Assembly (NCBI GenBank): GCA_016926805.1 | Contig: JAFGNV010000217.1 | Coordinates: 1-64,000, forward strand | Direction of reading: 5' to 3' | DNA from: Anaerolineae bacterium | GTDB taxonomy: Bacteria; Chloroflexota; Anaerolineae; 4572-78; J111 | DNA: 64,000 nucleotides | Shown: piece after piece, positions 41,773 through 49,288 of the stretch | How positions within the stretch are numbered: the stretch's first letter is position 1 | Layout: the number at the start of each line of letters is the position of its first letter | Position numbers and translations under genes: made by a program | Notes under the pieces: model-generated | Told to the model about the DNA's origin: nothing | Databases searched by the model: none | What the model saw: only the letters and a program-made list of their open reading frames with translations

Positions 41773-41914
41773 GCGTGTTCTCGCAGGCAAGTTTGGTAGG
41801 GCATAGCTGAAGAGTTTTTTTGCTTACTCAGAAGAGTGCTGGAATGCCAAAATTTGTATTTTGGCGGACAAAACCAAGTTAGTTACTCCATGAGATCATA
41901 GGGAGAGTTGACCG

Positions 41915-42226
41915 ATGCCAGAGTTTATCAAAGTAGCCAAAACATCAGACCTGGCTTCTGGTGAAAAAATGTTGGTGGAGTACGACGAGGAAGATGTGGG
42001 TCTGTTCAACATTGATGGCGAATTCTACGCCATCTCCGATGTTTGCACCCACGACAACGGCCCGCTGGTTGAAGGTGAGCTGGACGGTGAGTGGATTATC
42101 TGTCCGCGTCACGGGGCTCGTTTTAACGTTAAAACCGGCCAGCAAACGATGCCCGCCTTTGCGCCGGTGCCGCTGTATGAAGTAAAAATTGAAGGCGATG
42201 ATATTCTGATTGCGCCAAAAGAGTAA
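41915..42226 (+). CDS. Rieske-type 2Fe-2S ferredoxin (NirD-like)
   Basis: A 103-residue soluble Rieske protein. The ligands are in CTHDNGPLVEG (Cys-x-His) and CPRHGARFN (Cys-x2-His), spaced normally. NirD-like and biphenyl-type Rieske ferredoxins transfer single electrons. It sits between sufU and sufT, so it may supply electrons for cluster assembly or be a client. GGGAGAG precedes the ATG after a 140-base gap from sufU. No oxygenase or nitrite reductase partner is adjacent, which favours a Suf-linked role. Confidence 0.9.
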   Translation: MPEFIKVAKTSDLASGEKMLVEYDEEDVGLFNIDGEFYAISDVCTHDNGPLVEGELDGEWIICPRHGARFNVKTGQQTMPAFAPVPLYEVKIEGDDILIAPKE

Positions 42227-42243
42227 CAATACCAGGAGGAATA

Positions 42244-42576
42244 ATGTCTGAAGAAACCGTTAATAACAATGAAGTAGCCTCAGAAGAGAGCGTAACCGAG
42301 GAGTCGGTGCGGGAAGCCTTGCGAGGGGTGATGGACCCGGAACTGCATTTGGATGTGGTTACCCTGGGGTTGATCAGAGAAATTGATCTCAAAAGTACGC
42401 CAGCAAACGTTAAAATGTTACTGACCACTCCTTTCTGTCCTTACGGTCCCTGGATGGTGGGTCAGATCAAAGAAATGGCCGAATACGCTGTTGGTGATGA
42501 AGTTAAAGTAGAAGTTTTGGCCGAGCAATGGCATCCTGAAATGATGGAAGACCCCACCTTGCTGGGTTTCTTCTAG
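42244..42576 (+). CDS. sufT: Fe-S maturation protein SufT (MIP18/DUF59)
   Basis: A 110-residue DUF59 protein: VREALRGVMDPELHLDVVTL, GLIREIDLK, and MLLTTPFCPYGPWMVGQ with the family Cys. SufT assists Fe-S protein maturation. An acidic N-terminus (MSEETVNNNEVASEESVTEE) extends about 20 residues beyond the domain. AGGAGG is in front of the ATG. It is the last suf gene, 17 bases behind the Rieske gene, and an intrinsic terminator follows within 15 bases. Confidence 0.92.
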   Translation: MSEETVNNNEVASEESVTEESVREALRGVMDPELHLDVVTLGLIREIDLKSTPANVKMLLTTPFCPYGPWMVGQIKEMAEYAVGDEVKVEVLAEQWHPEMMEDPTLLGFF

Positions 42577-42588
42577 GATGAGTTGACC

Positions 42589-42630
42589 AGACCGGGCAGG
42601 GTTCATAATCTGTCCGGTCTTTGTTTTTTC
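42589..42630 (+). terminator. suf operon terminator
   Basis: AGACCGGGCAG (42589-42599) pairs with CTGTCCGGTCT (42610-42620), one mismatch, loop of 10, followed by TTGTTTTTTC. Confidence 0.85.
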
Positions 42631-42685
42631 TCGTGTCATCGTCGTCTATATTCCTTTCTAATATTTTCCCTCAACAAAGCGAATC

Positions 42686-43876
42686 ATGTCAGACGTATAC
42701 ATCGTTGTTACGGCCCGGACCCCCATTGGTCGTTTTGGGGGAGGTTTGAAAGACGTTGCCCCTGCCGATTTGGGGACTTGCGTAATGAAGGCGGCCCTCG
42801 AGCGGGCGGAGGTTTTGGGTGAACATCTGGACCTGTATATTTTTGGCCAAGTGCTCGGGGCCGGGCATGGCCAACTTGTGCCACGGCAGGCGGCCATCAA
42901 GGCCGGGATTCCCCCGGAGGTAGATGGCTATGCCATAGATATGGTTTGTTCCTCGGGCATGATGGCTGCGATGAACGCTGCCTCGCTGATCAAGACCGGG
43001 GAGGCCGATTTGATTTTGGCCGGAGGCATCGAGTCGATGTCGCAGGCCGGGTTTTATCTATCCCATCGAGCGCGGTGGGGATACAAATTTCTGTTTGGTA
43101 GTGAGGAACAGTTGCAAGACGTTTTGTTGTACGATGGCCTGACCGATCCTATTGCCGGTGAGGTGATGGGCCAGCAGACCGAGCGTTTGGCCGCTGAATA
43201 CAATTTTACCCGCGATCACCTGGACGAAGTGGCTTATCATTCTCACCGGCGAGCAGCTCAGGCTACCGAGCAGGGTTTTTTTCAAAAAGAAATTGTACCT
43301 GTGGAAATTAAGATAGGCCGGGAAACAAAGATGTTGGACCAGGACGAAGGGATTCGAGCAGATACCACCATCGAAGCTCTGGCCAAATTGCGCCCCGTTT
43401 TTAATCCCCAGGGAGTTTTGACCGCCGGAAATTCCAGCCAGATCAGTGATGGCGCTGCGGCCGTGTTGCTGGCCAGTGAAGCTGCCGTTAAAAAACATCA
43501 TCTCAAACCCATTGCCCGGGTGTTGGGCGGGGCCTGGTCGGCGGTGGAAAGCTGGCGCTTTGCCGAAGCGCCCATTCCCACGGTTAAAAAGCTGTTGACC
43601 AGGTTGAATAAAACTATCGACGACTTTGACCTGTTTGAAAACAACGAAGCCTTCAGTGTGCAAAGCCTTATTTTCAGCCAAAGGTTGGGGGTCTCTCTTG
43701 ATAAACTGAACGTTTACGGGGGAGCGATTGCGTTGGGCCATCCAATCGGGTGTTCGGGAGCGCGAATTATGGTGACGTTGCTCAACGCATTGGAGCAGCG
43801 AGAAGGCCGGTTGGGGCTGGCCTCCCTTTGCCACGGCACCGGAGGGGCTACGGCGATAGCGTTAGAGCGTTTGTAA
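42686..43876 (+). CDS. Acetyl-CoA acetyltransferase (thiolase)
   Basis: A 396-residue thiolase II-type enzyme. It condenses or cleaves acyl-CoA. Catalytic residues are Cys88 (IDMVCSSGM), His in GGAIALGHPIGCSGAR and Cys in SLCHGTGGATAIAL; NEAFSVQSL is the typical NEAFA-like motif. The N-terminus VVTARTPIGRFGG is standard. There is no strong ribosome site, and the gene is flanked by terminators on both sides, so it is monocistronic. The thiolase may serve acetoacetyl-CoA formation or fatty acid oxidation; there is no pathway neighbour to decide. Confidence 0.95.
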   Translation: MSDVYIVVTARTPIGRFGGGLKDVAPADLGTCVMKAALERAEVLGEHLDLYIFGQVLGAGHGQLVPRQAAIKAGIPPEVDGYAIDMVCSSGMMAAMNAASLIKTGEADLILAGGIESMSQAGFYLSHRARWGYKFLFGSEEQLQDVLLYDGLTDPIAGEVMGQQTERLAAEYNFTRDHLDEVAYHSHRRAAQATEQGFFQKEIVPVEIKIGRETKMLDQDEGIRADTTIEALAKLRPVFNPQGVLTAGNSSQISDGAAAVLLASEAAVKKHHLKPIARVLGGAWSAVESWRFAEAPIPTVKKLLTRLNKTIDDFDLFENNEAFSVQSLIFSQRLGVSLDKLNVYGGAIALGHPIGCSGARIMVTLLNALEQREGRLGLASLCHGTGGATAIALERL

Positions 43877-43914
43877 TTGACGATCAACCGGATACTGGTT
43901 GGTTGAGATCAGGA

Positions 43915-43950
43915 AGCCTCGTTACCAAAAGTAGCGGGGCTTTTTTTTAA
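43915..43950 (+). terminator. Thiolase terminator
   Basis: AGCCTCGTTAC pairs with GTAGCGGGGCT around CAAAA with mismatches, then a run of eight T. Confidence 0.75.
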
Positions 43951-44118
43951 TTCCAGATTACGGGTGGCGCGAATAGGCCATGTTTCCTGTTTATTTTGTT
44001 AAGCTTTATGTATAGACTGGATTTATGGATGGTCTCCTCGAGTGATCTGGTTCCAACAAAGTTTGAAACCGGCGTGGATTTGATTTTTGCTAACAGGTAA
44101 CACAGAAATCTGTTTTTA

Positions 44119-44127
44119 TGTTATAAT
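44119..44127 (+). promoter_or_regulatory. Extended -10 promoter of the SPFH operon
   Basis: TGTTATAAT is a perfect -10 with the extended TGn. No -35-like hexamer is at the right distance, which fits an extended -10 promoter. Confidence 0.5.
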
Positions 44128-44301
44128 GGTCAATAATGCCTGGTGTTTTGGAAAAACGTCGAGAGTTTCCGGCGCGGTTTATACCCATGCCAGCAGGTTG
44201 AGAGAACCCCGGGTTTTGTCCCTACCTTTTACTTCTTCTTGCCCCGTCAGAACCGCGTTGGCATCGTTTCGGGATGTGTCAAAATTGATAGGAGTAGCGT
44301 G

Positions 44302-45786
44302 ATGATGGAGTCCGCAATTACACTTTTGGCCGTGACAGGTTTTGCGGTGGTGCTGGCCGCAGTTTCAGGCTTTCTGCTTGAGAAATGGGAGGGGGCTGCC
44401 ATTCTGGGGGGATTGGTCCTGTTAGCCTCAGCCTTTCATCTGGCCGGCGCTTTTTTGGGATACTACTACCTGGGTGGGTATCTTGCGGCATGGGTAGGGT
44501 TGCTAATGGGGATTGGGCTGGGCGGCCTCATCCTGGCCGTTAGTTTCCGGAATGCTACGCAAGGCAAACGGGCCGGTAGTTTTGCGGCCGGTATGTGGTT
44601 TGGTTTTTGGTTTTTGTGTTTTCTTGGCTACGCGGCAGGGCGTTGGGTCGGCCTGCTGTTGCTCACCGTGCCCGCCATCTTTTTTTTCCTGTGGGGGCTG
44701 TATCGTACCTCTGCTCGCATTCTGCCGCTGCGCGACCTGCGAAATACCACTGCGCTGCGCAAAGCTTTCCGTGCCCTGGTGACGTATAGTATGGGCACCA
44801 ATTATCCCTATTATTTTGTCGATGAAGACAGCCGGCCGGAGAAGCGTGTGGACGGCAACCCGTATCTCAAGATACTTGCCGGTCCGGGCTTGGTTTGTAC
44901 CGACGCCAACCATATTCCCTATGTAACCAGTGGGCTTCGCGGTGGTCAGGTCTTTGAACCGGGCTTGACCTTCACCGGGATATATGATCTGGAGCCCCGG
45001 ATCATCGACTTGCGGCCCCAACTGCGGGCGTTTCCGGTTGAGGCTTTGACCAAAGACGGGATTCCAATCAAGGTTACCACATTCTGTCCCTGCCGGATCG
45101 ACCCTGGCGATGAGACGCCAGCCCTGGGTCGCGCTTTTCCTTTCCGGCCGGAGGCCGTGCACAAGGTGCTGGCCGGGGAACGGGTCGAAAGGAAGACCAA
45201 CGAAAAGGAGAGTGGGGGCAGACATGATTGGATGGGGGGACCCCAGGATGGCCTGGTGCCGCTGATGGCCACGCCGATTGTGCAAGACATTATCAGCCGT
45301 TACACCATCGACGAGTTGTGCGAGCCGCACAATCCGGCCCGTGACCCCCGGGTGGAGATTGCGGCGGAAATGAGAAAGCGGGTTGGCGAAACCCTGGCCC
45401 CTTTGGGCCTTAAGCTCATCGGCGGGGGTATCGGTAACCTGGTTCCCGAAAACGATAAGATTATTGAACGGCGTTTGGAAAACTGGTGGACCAAGTGGGA
45501 AGGCCAGATTCTGGAGGAGATAAGCGAAGCCCAGGCCACCCGGATGTATATAACAAAACGAGCCAGGGCCAAGGTTGAAGCAGAAATTTTTGACCTTTTC
45601 CGCCGTAGCACCAAGAAGTTGGACCTGGCCCTGGCCTTGCGCTTTGTTGATACGTTGGGCGATATCTTTGCCGAGAGCAGCCAGTGGCCTTTACTGAATG
45701 ATGAACTTGACGCAAGTCTCAAACGCTTGCGGGGTGAGTCCGTTGAAGAGAAAAAGGGGAACAGACTTTTTCTTGATCTTGAATAA
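44302..45786 (+). CDS. Multi-pass SPFH/Band 7 domain membrane protein
   Basis: A 494-residue protein; ATG chosen because AGGAG lies 7 bases upstream. The first 140 residues hold about five hydrophobic helices (ITLLAVTGFAVVLAAVSGFL, AAILGGLVLLASAFHLAGAF, WFGFWFLCFLGYAAG). The SPFH domain follows (GPGLVCTDANHIPYV, IDLRPQLRAFPVEALTKDGI). The C-terminus is a helical, coiled-coil-like stretch (RRLENWWTKWEGQILEEISE). SPFH proteins oligomerise on membranes and organise proteases and lipids. It matches the next gene clearly in the SPFH part, so the two are tandem paralogues, with 63 bases between them. A five-helix N-terminus on an SPFH protein is unusual. Confidence 0.85.
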   Translation: MMESAITLLAVTGFAVVLAAVSGFLLEKWEGAAILGGLVLLASAFHLAGAFLGYYYLGGYLAAWVGLLMGIGLGGLILAVSFRNATQGKRAGSFAAGMWFGFWFLCFLGYAAGRWVGLLLLTVPAIFFFLWGLYRTSARILPLRDLRNTTALRKAFRALVTYSMGTNYPYYFVDEDSRPEKRVDGNPYLKILAGPGLVCTDANHIPYVTSGLRGGQVFEPGLTFTGIYDLEPRIIDLRPQLRAFPVEALTKDGIPIKVTTFCPCRIDPGDETPALGRAFPFRPEAVHKVLAGERVERKTNEKESGGRHDWMGGPQDGLVPLMATPIVQDIISRYTIDELCEPHNPARDPRVEIAAEMRKRVGETLAPLGLKLIGGGIGNLVPENDKIIERRLENWWTKWEGQILEEISEAQATRMYITKRARAKVEAEIFDLFRRSTKKLDLALALRFVDTLGDIFAESSQWPLLNDELDASLKRLRGESVEEKKGNRLFLDLE

Positions 45787-45849
45787 TCGGTTGATGGCTG
45801 GCCAAACCTTGATGGGTTGGGGATAAAACGGCCAGAGGAGATAGGTATT

Positions 45850-47724
45850 ATGAACAATAGCGGTACCCGGACAATTCGTTTTTTGGGCAACCTGCTCAGA
45901 GTATTTGCCCCTTTATTGTTGCTTGTTTTGATCCTGGTTGTTTTAACCACCATGCTCACCGTAACCTCGTCTCAATTCTCAGAGGTGTTGCGGGCAGTCG
46001 CGTTCAAATTGGTGTGGTTTGGGGCGGCCTTTGGTTTTGTCCTGTTTGCGATCAGTATTTTAGCCAGCCGTTTTATCTCCGCCGTGTACGACCTGGGCAG
46101 CGCCTCCAAAGGGCTGGGGTTCCTCATCCGTTTTCTATTTGGCCAGTCCGGGTTTCGCCCCTATTTGCTGATTAATCAGGGTAAGATTACGGCCGGAGAT
46201 AAGGCCATAAAAAAGACTGGCGGGCCGGCAGGCTTGGTGATTCATAATGACACGGCCGTGGTCCTGGATCAAAAAGGCCGGTTGACCCGCATTGAAGGGC
46301 CGGGCCTGGCCTCCCTGGAGCCTCACGAAAAGGTTTACGATATGGTTGATTTGCGGCCCAAACGTTGGGTTCTTCCCGTGAATGCAATGACCAGGGAAGG
46401 CATTCCGATTACGTGGGATGTTGAGATTTGTTACCAGATAGATAATGGCAACCAGCCGTCTACCGAGCGGGTGCCGTATCCCTTCTTGCCGGAGGCGGTG
46501 CTGCGGGCCGCTACCAGCAAATGGCGGCGGGAGCGCGGCCGGGACCAGGAATTGAACTGGGAAGGCCGGGTGGTGGTAGGGGCGGCGGAGGGGACGCTGC
46601 GCTCGATTCTGGCCCGGCGCTCCCTGGACGAGTTGATTGGCCTGACCGAGGCCGAGCAGATAGCCGCCCGCGAGGCCATTCAGGAGGAGTTGGCCGCCGC
46701 CCTTCATAAAGCTGCGCCGGATGTTGGCGCCAGGATTCTGAGCGTCAAACTCCAGAAGCTTCAACTTGAGGATAAGATCACCGAGCAGTGGATCGGGGCC
46801 TGGAAAGCCCGGTGGCAGAGTTGGTCCACCCATCAATTAACGCCCAAAGAGGCCGAGCGGATTGCCGAATATGAAAAGGCCAAAGCCGACGCTCATATTC
46901 TGGGGCTTAACGCCCTCACTGCCGTTATGCAAGAATTGGATCAGGTGGATCAAGAAGTAGTTTTGATGCGCCTGTCGAGCGTGTTGGATCGAGGGACAAT
47001 GGGGATGGCTTCTCGCATGTTCTTCCCTGGCCAGGCGATGGGGGCAATGGGGTATGTCAGGGAAATGTCGGAACGAGGCCACAGTGAGGAAGAAGAAAAC
47101 AAACCCGGGCAAGAAAATGATGATGATGCCGCAGGTGGAAACGTCGCTCGCGCCAGAATAGGACCGGGTCCGGGGCCTCACCCTGAGTCGGTGAAGCCGT
47201 TCTACAATTTTGAGATAATATTGCCCCTGTTTGATGCCATTGCCGCGGGCAAAGAAACCCCAATTTTGGACGACATTCAGGGCTATGTGCGGCAGGTTGG
47301 CGAATTTGAATTTGAGATTGACAACCAACGGTTACTGGCCAGGCCGTTGCGCGGGCAGAGCCGGTTGGTGTTTGCCGAAGACTGTAAATACATGGTAATG
47401 GAAGTGGCCGGCGATAGTATGGATCAGGCCGGTATTGCGCCGGGCGACTACGTTATTTTGCAACGAAAGGGGGTTGGCGCGGCGCAGCCTTCTTCGGATG
47501 ATATTGTGGCGGTGGTATATCACGATGAGAAATTCTACGACGAGGTGGGCACAGCCACCCTCAAACGCATCGCCATTCGGCCTGATGGCGTCACCCTCAT
47601 CCCGGAGAGCTCGAATCCCGTTTACCAACCACGCACCATCCCCCGGCAGGCTTTTGCGGGCGATCATCCCCAGGTAGAACTAGTTGGCATCGCCATAGCT
47701 GTGTTAAATCGCCCGGGCAAGTGA
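45850..47724 (+). CDS. SPFH/Band 7 membrane protein fused to a LexA/UmuD-type S24 peptidase domain
   Basis: A 624-residue protein; start chosen for GAGGAGATAGG upstream. Two membrane segments lie at about 15-38 and 54-80. The SPFH domain (about 110-330) has MVDLRPKRWVLPVNAMTREG and PITWDVEICYQIDN. A charged linker (EEEENKPGQENDDDA) leads to a C-terminal S24 domain: FEIILPLFDAIAAGKET matches the LexA cleavage region, with Ala466-Gly467 as the candidate bond. MEVAGDSMDQAGIAPGDYVI has nucleophile Ser523, and TATLKRIA has general base Lys572. All three elements needed for self-cleavage are present. It follows another SPFH gene in the same operon. The role is inferred: a membrane scaffold that can cut off its tail under a signal. 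Confidence 0.88.
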   Translation: MNNSGTRTIRFLGNLLRVFAPLLLLVLILVVLTTMLTVTSSQFSEVLRAVAFKLVWFGAAFGFVLFAISILASRFISAVYDLGSASKGLGFLIRFLFGQSGFRPYLLINQGKITAGDKAIKKTGGPAGLVIHNDTAVVLDQKGRLTRIEGPGLASLEPHEKVYDMVDLRPKRWVLPVNAMTREGIPITWDVEICYQIDNGNQPSTERVPYPFLPEAVLRAATSKWRRERGRDQELNWEGRVVVGAAEGTLRSILARRSLDELIGLTEAEQIAAREAIQEELAAALHKAAPDVGARILSVKLQKLQLEDKITEQWIGAWKARWQSWSTHQLTPKEAERIAEYEKAKADAHILGLNALTAVMQELDQVDQEVVLMRLSSVLDRGTMGMASRMFFPGQAMGAMGYVREMSERGHSEEEENKPGQENDDDAAGGNVARARIGPGPGPHPESVKPFYNFEIILPLFDAIAAGKETPILDDIQGYVRQVGEFEFEIDNQRLLARPLRGQSRLVFAEDCKYMVMEVAGDSMDQAGIAPGDYVILQRKGVGAAQPSSDDIVAVVYHDEKFYDEVGTATLKRIAIRPDGVTLIPESSNPVYQPRTIPRQAFAGDHPQVELVGIAIAVLNRPGK

Positions 47725-47759
47725 AATAACCTGTTGCGGCTCGAGATGTTATGACTTCT

Positions 47760-47804
47760 AACAACAACGCCGAAGGAAGCGATATTTTGGCGTTGTTGTT
47801 TTTG
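47760..47804 (+). terminator. SPFH operon terminator
   Basis: AACAACAACGCC and GGCGTTGTTGTT are exact 12-bp reverse complements with a 17-base loop, followed by TTTTT. Confidence 0.85.
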
Positions 47805-47821
47805 ACTGCTCCCGATTTTTA

Positions 47822-49180
47822 TTAGCGTCTTGGCACCCGCAAAATCACTCCACTGCTGCCCGCAAAAAACAGTGCGGCGATCCCAAACACGACCAGGTAG
47901 CCAAGCGTCACTGTAGCGGTAAGCTGGTTGATACTGTCAATCAGCGGCCCGCCCAGTCGCCCGCCGATGCTGCCCATCACGGTGGCACCGTTGGCCAGGC
48001 CCAGGTATAACGCTCCCTGCGTTTTGGGGACCAGATCGGTGGCCAAAGCCCAACTACTGCTGGCAAAAATCCCCGCGCCCACGGCAATCAATCCCCCGGC
48101 CACAAATAGCAGGGGCAGCTCGCGGACAAAGATGAGCAGGACACTCCCTCCGGCGGCCAGCAATCCGGCGGCCAGCAACAGAGGATGGCGGCCGATCCTG
48201 TCTGCCACCACCCCGGCCGGCAGAGCCAGCACCAACACCCCTGCGCCCAACAGCAGAAACATCCGGCTGCTTAATAGCTGCGCCTCCGCCGGAGGAAACA
48301 ACAGTACGTCCTCCATGTAGTTGAGCATAAAGGTACGCACGGCAATGGCCGCCGACCAGAACAAAAAACGGTTGAGTATCCACCAGGCAAACCCGGGGAC
48401 GGCTCGAATTGAGGAATGGGCCGATTGTAAATGAGCCAGGAGTAAATGAGCCGGATTTTGGCGTGTTGTCTCATCGTTGCGTTGGTTTTCCGGTTGGTTT
48501 ATGGGCCGGTTTGCTGTCTCGCTGGCTGGCTGAGGTGTTGCTTCACCAACGGGTCGATCCTGTCTTAACCCATAAAGCGTCACCAGCAAAATGCCCAAAA
48601 ATAGACCTATGGCCGTGAGCGGCGCGGCCCACACATAGCCCCGGGCCAGGGTCAATCCGACCACGGTTACCCCGGCCACCACCCCAACGAGTTCCAGCAA
48701 GGTTTTGATTCCGGCGGCGGTGCCGTGCTGCGCTTCCGGGATGCGGTCGGGGATGAGGGCTTGCCAGGGTCCCTGCACCGTGTTGGAAAACGCCGAGACC
48801 AGCATGGCGGCGCCAATGAGCAGCCAGAGATTATGGGCAACAACAACCAGGGCCAGCCCGGCGCTCACCCCCACCACGCCAACTGTTAAAAAAGGGGCGC
48901 GTCGCCCCCACCGGCTGCGGGTACGGTCGCTCCAACGGCCCACAACCGGCTGAACAACCAGAGCTACCAGCAGGGCCATAATGGTGATGAGACTCAAGGC
49001 CGTATTTTTGAGCCACGGCGGCGCCAGCAGGCGGACTTTTTCGGTGTACAGGAAGGGGTCCAGAACATTAATGAGAAATCCCAGTCCCAGGCCAAACAGC
49101 CCCACCGCAATCAAAAAAAGGATACTGTGGCCTTTTGAGGGGGCGGGGAACAGGGGTTGGGAGTCAGAATCGTGGGTCAA
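47822..49180 (-). CDS. Major facilitator superfamily transporter
   Basis: A 452-residue transporter with twelve predicted helices in two halves. The helix 2-3 loop motif is VVGRWSDRTRSRWGRRAPF, typical of MFS and close to the sugar-cation (GPH-like) branch; GVVADRIGRHPLLL is the matching motif in the second half. The central cytoplasmic loop (about 215-255) is polar and low-complexity (NQPENQRNDETTRQNP). The substrate cannot be told. It stands between the SPFH genes and nfeD on the opposite strand, with an extended -10 promoter divergent from nfeD. Confidence 0.88.
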   Translation of the reverse strand: MTHDSDSQPLFPAPSKGHSILFLIAVGLFGLGLGFLINVLDPFLYTEKVRLLAPPWLKNTALSLITIMALLVALVVQPVVGRWSDRTRSRWGRRAPFLTVGVVGVSAGLALVVVAHNLWLLIGAAMLVSAFSNTVQGPWQALIPDRIPEAQHGTAAGIKTLLELVGVVAGVTVVGLTLARGYVWAAPLTAIGLFLGILLVTLYGLRQDRPVGEATPQPASETANRPINQPENQRNDETTRQNPAHLLLAHLQSAHSSIRAVPGFAWWILNRFLFWSAAIAVRTFMLNYMEDVLLFPPAEAQLLSSRMFLLLGAGVLVLALPAGVVADRIGRHPLLLAAGLLAAGGSVLLIFVRELPLLFVAGGLIAVGAGIFASSSWALATDLVPKTQGALYLGLANGATVMGSIGGRLGGPLIDSINQLTATVTLGYLVVFGIAALFFAGSSGVILRVPRR

Positions 49181-49211
49181 TGGCGCGTTTCTCCGGCAGG
49201 TAATCCGTTGG

Positions 49212-49220
49212 ATTGTAACA
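49212..49220 (-). promoter_or_regulatory. Promoter of the MFS gene
   Basis: Minus-strand TGTTACAAT, an extended -10. The -35 is weak. The leader to the ATG at 49180 is about 25 nt with CGGAG upstream of the start. Confidence 0.45.
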
Positions 49221-49227
49221 CAAATGC

Positions 49228-49256
49228 TTGGCAGCGCCTAGCTTGTGGAGTATAAT
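49228..49256 (+). promoter_or_regulatory. nfeD promoter
   Basis: TTGGCA, 17-bp spacer, TATAAT. It overlaps the divergent MFS promoter region. The leader is about 26 nt with GGAAGGAAACGAGG before the ATG. Confidence 0.75.
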
Positions 49257-49288
49257 TTTTAATAGTGAGTATTGGGAAGGAAACGAGG

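Larger units (their letters stand above)
43877..44301. other. Gene-free stretch before the SPFH operon
   Basis: Holds the thiolase terminator, an AT-rich zone, an extended -10 promoter (44119-44127) and a roughly 165-base untranslated leader to the first SPFH gene. An upstream in-frame extension of that gene (from 44143) lacks a ribosome site and is not protein-like, so I leave it as leader. Confidence 0.5.

Noticed and set aside
44143-44301. N-terminal extension of the first SPFH protein
   Set aside because: No ribosome site, not membrane- or domain-like, and a good AGGAG lies before the internal ATG.
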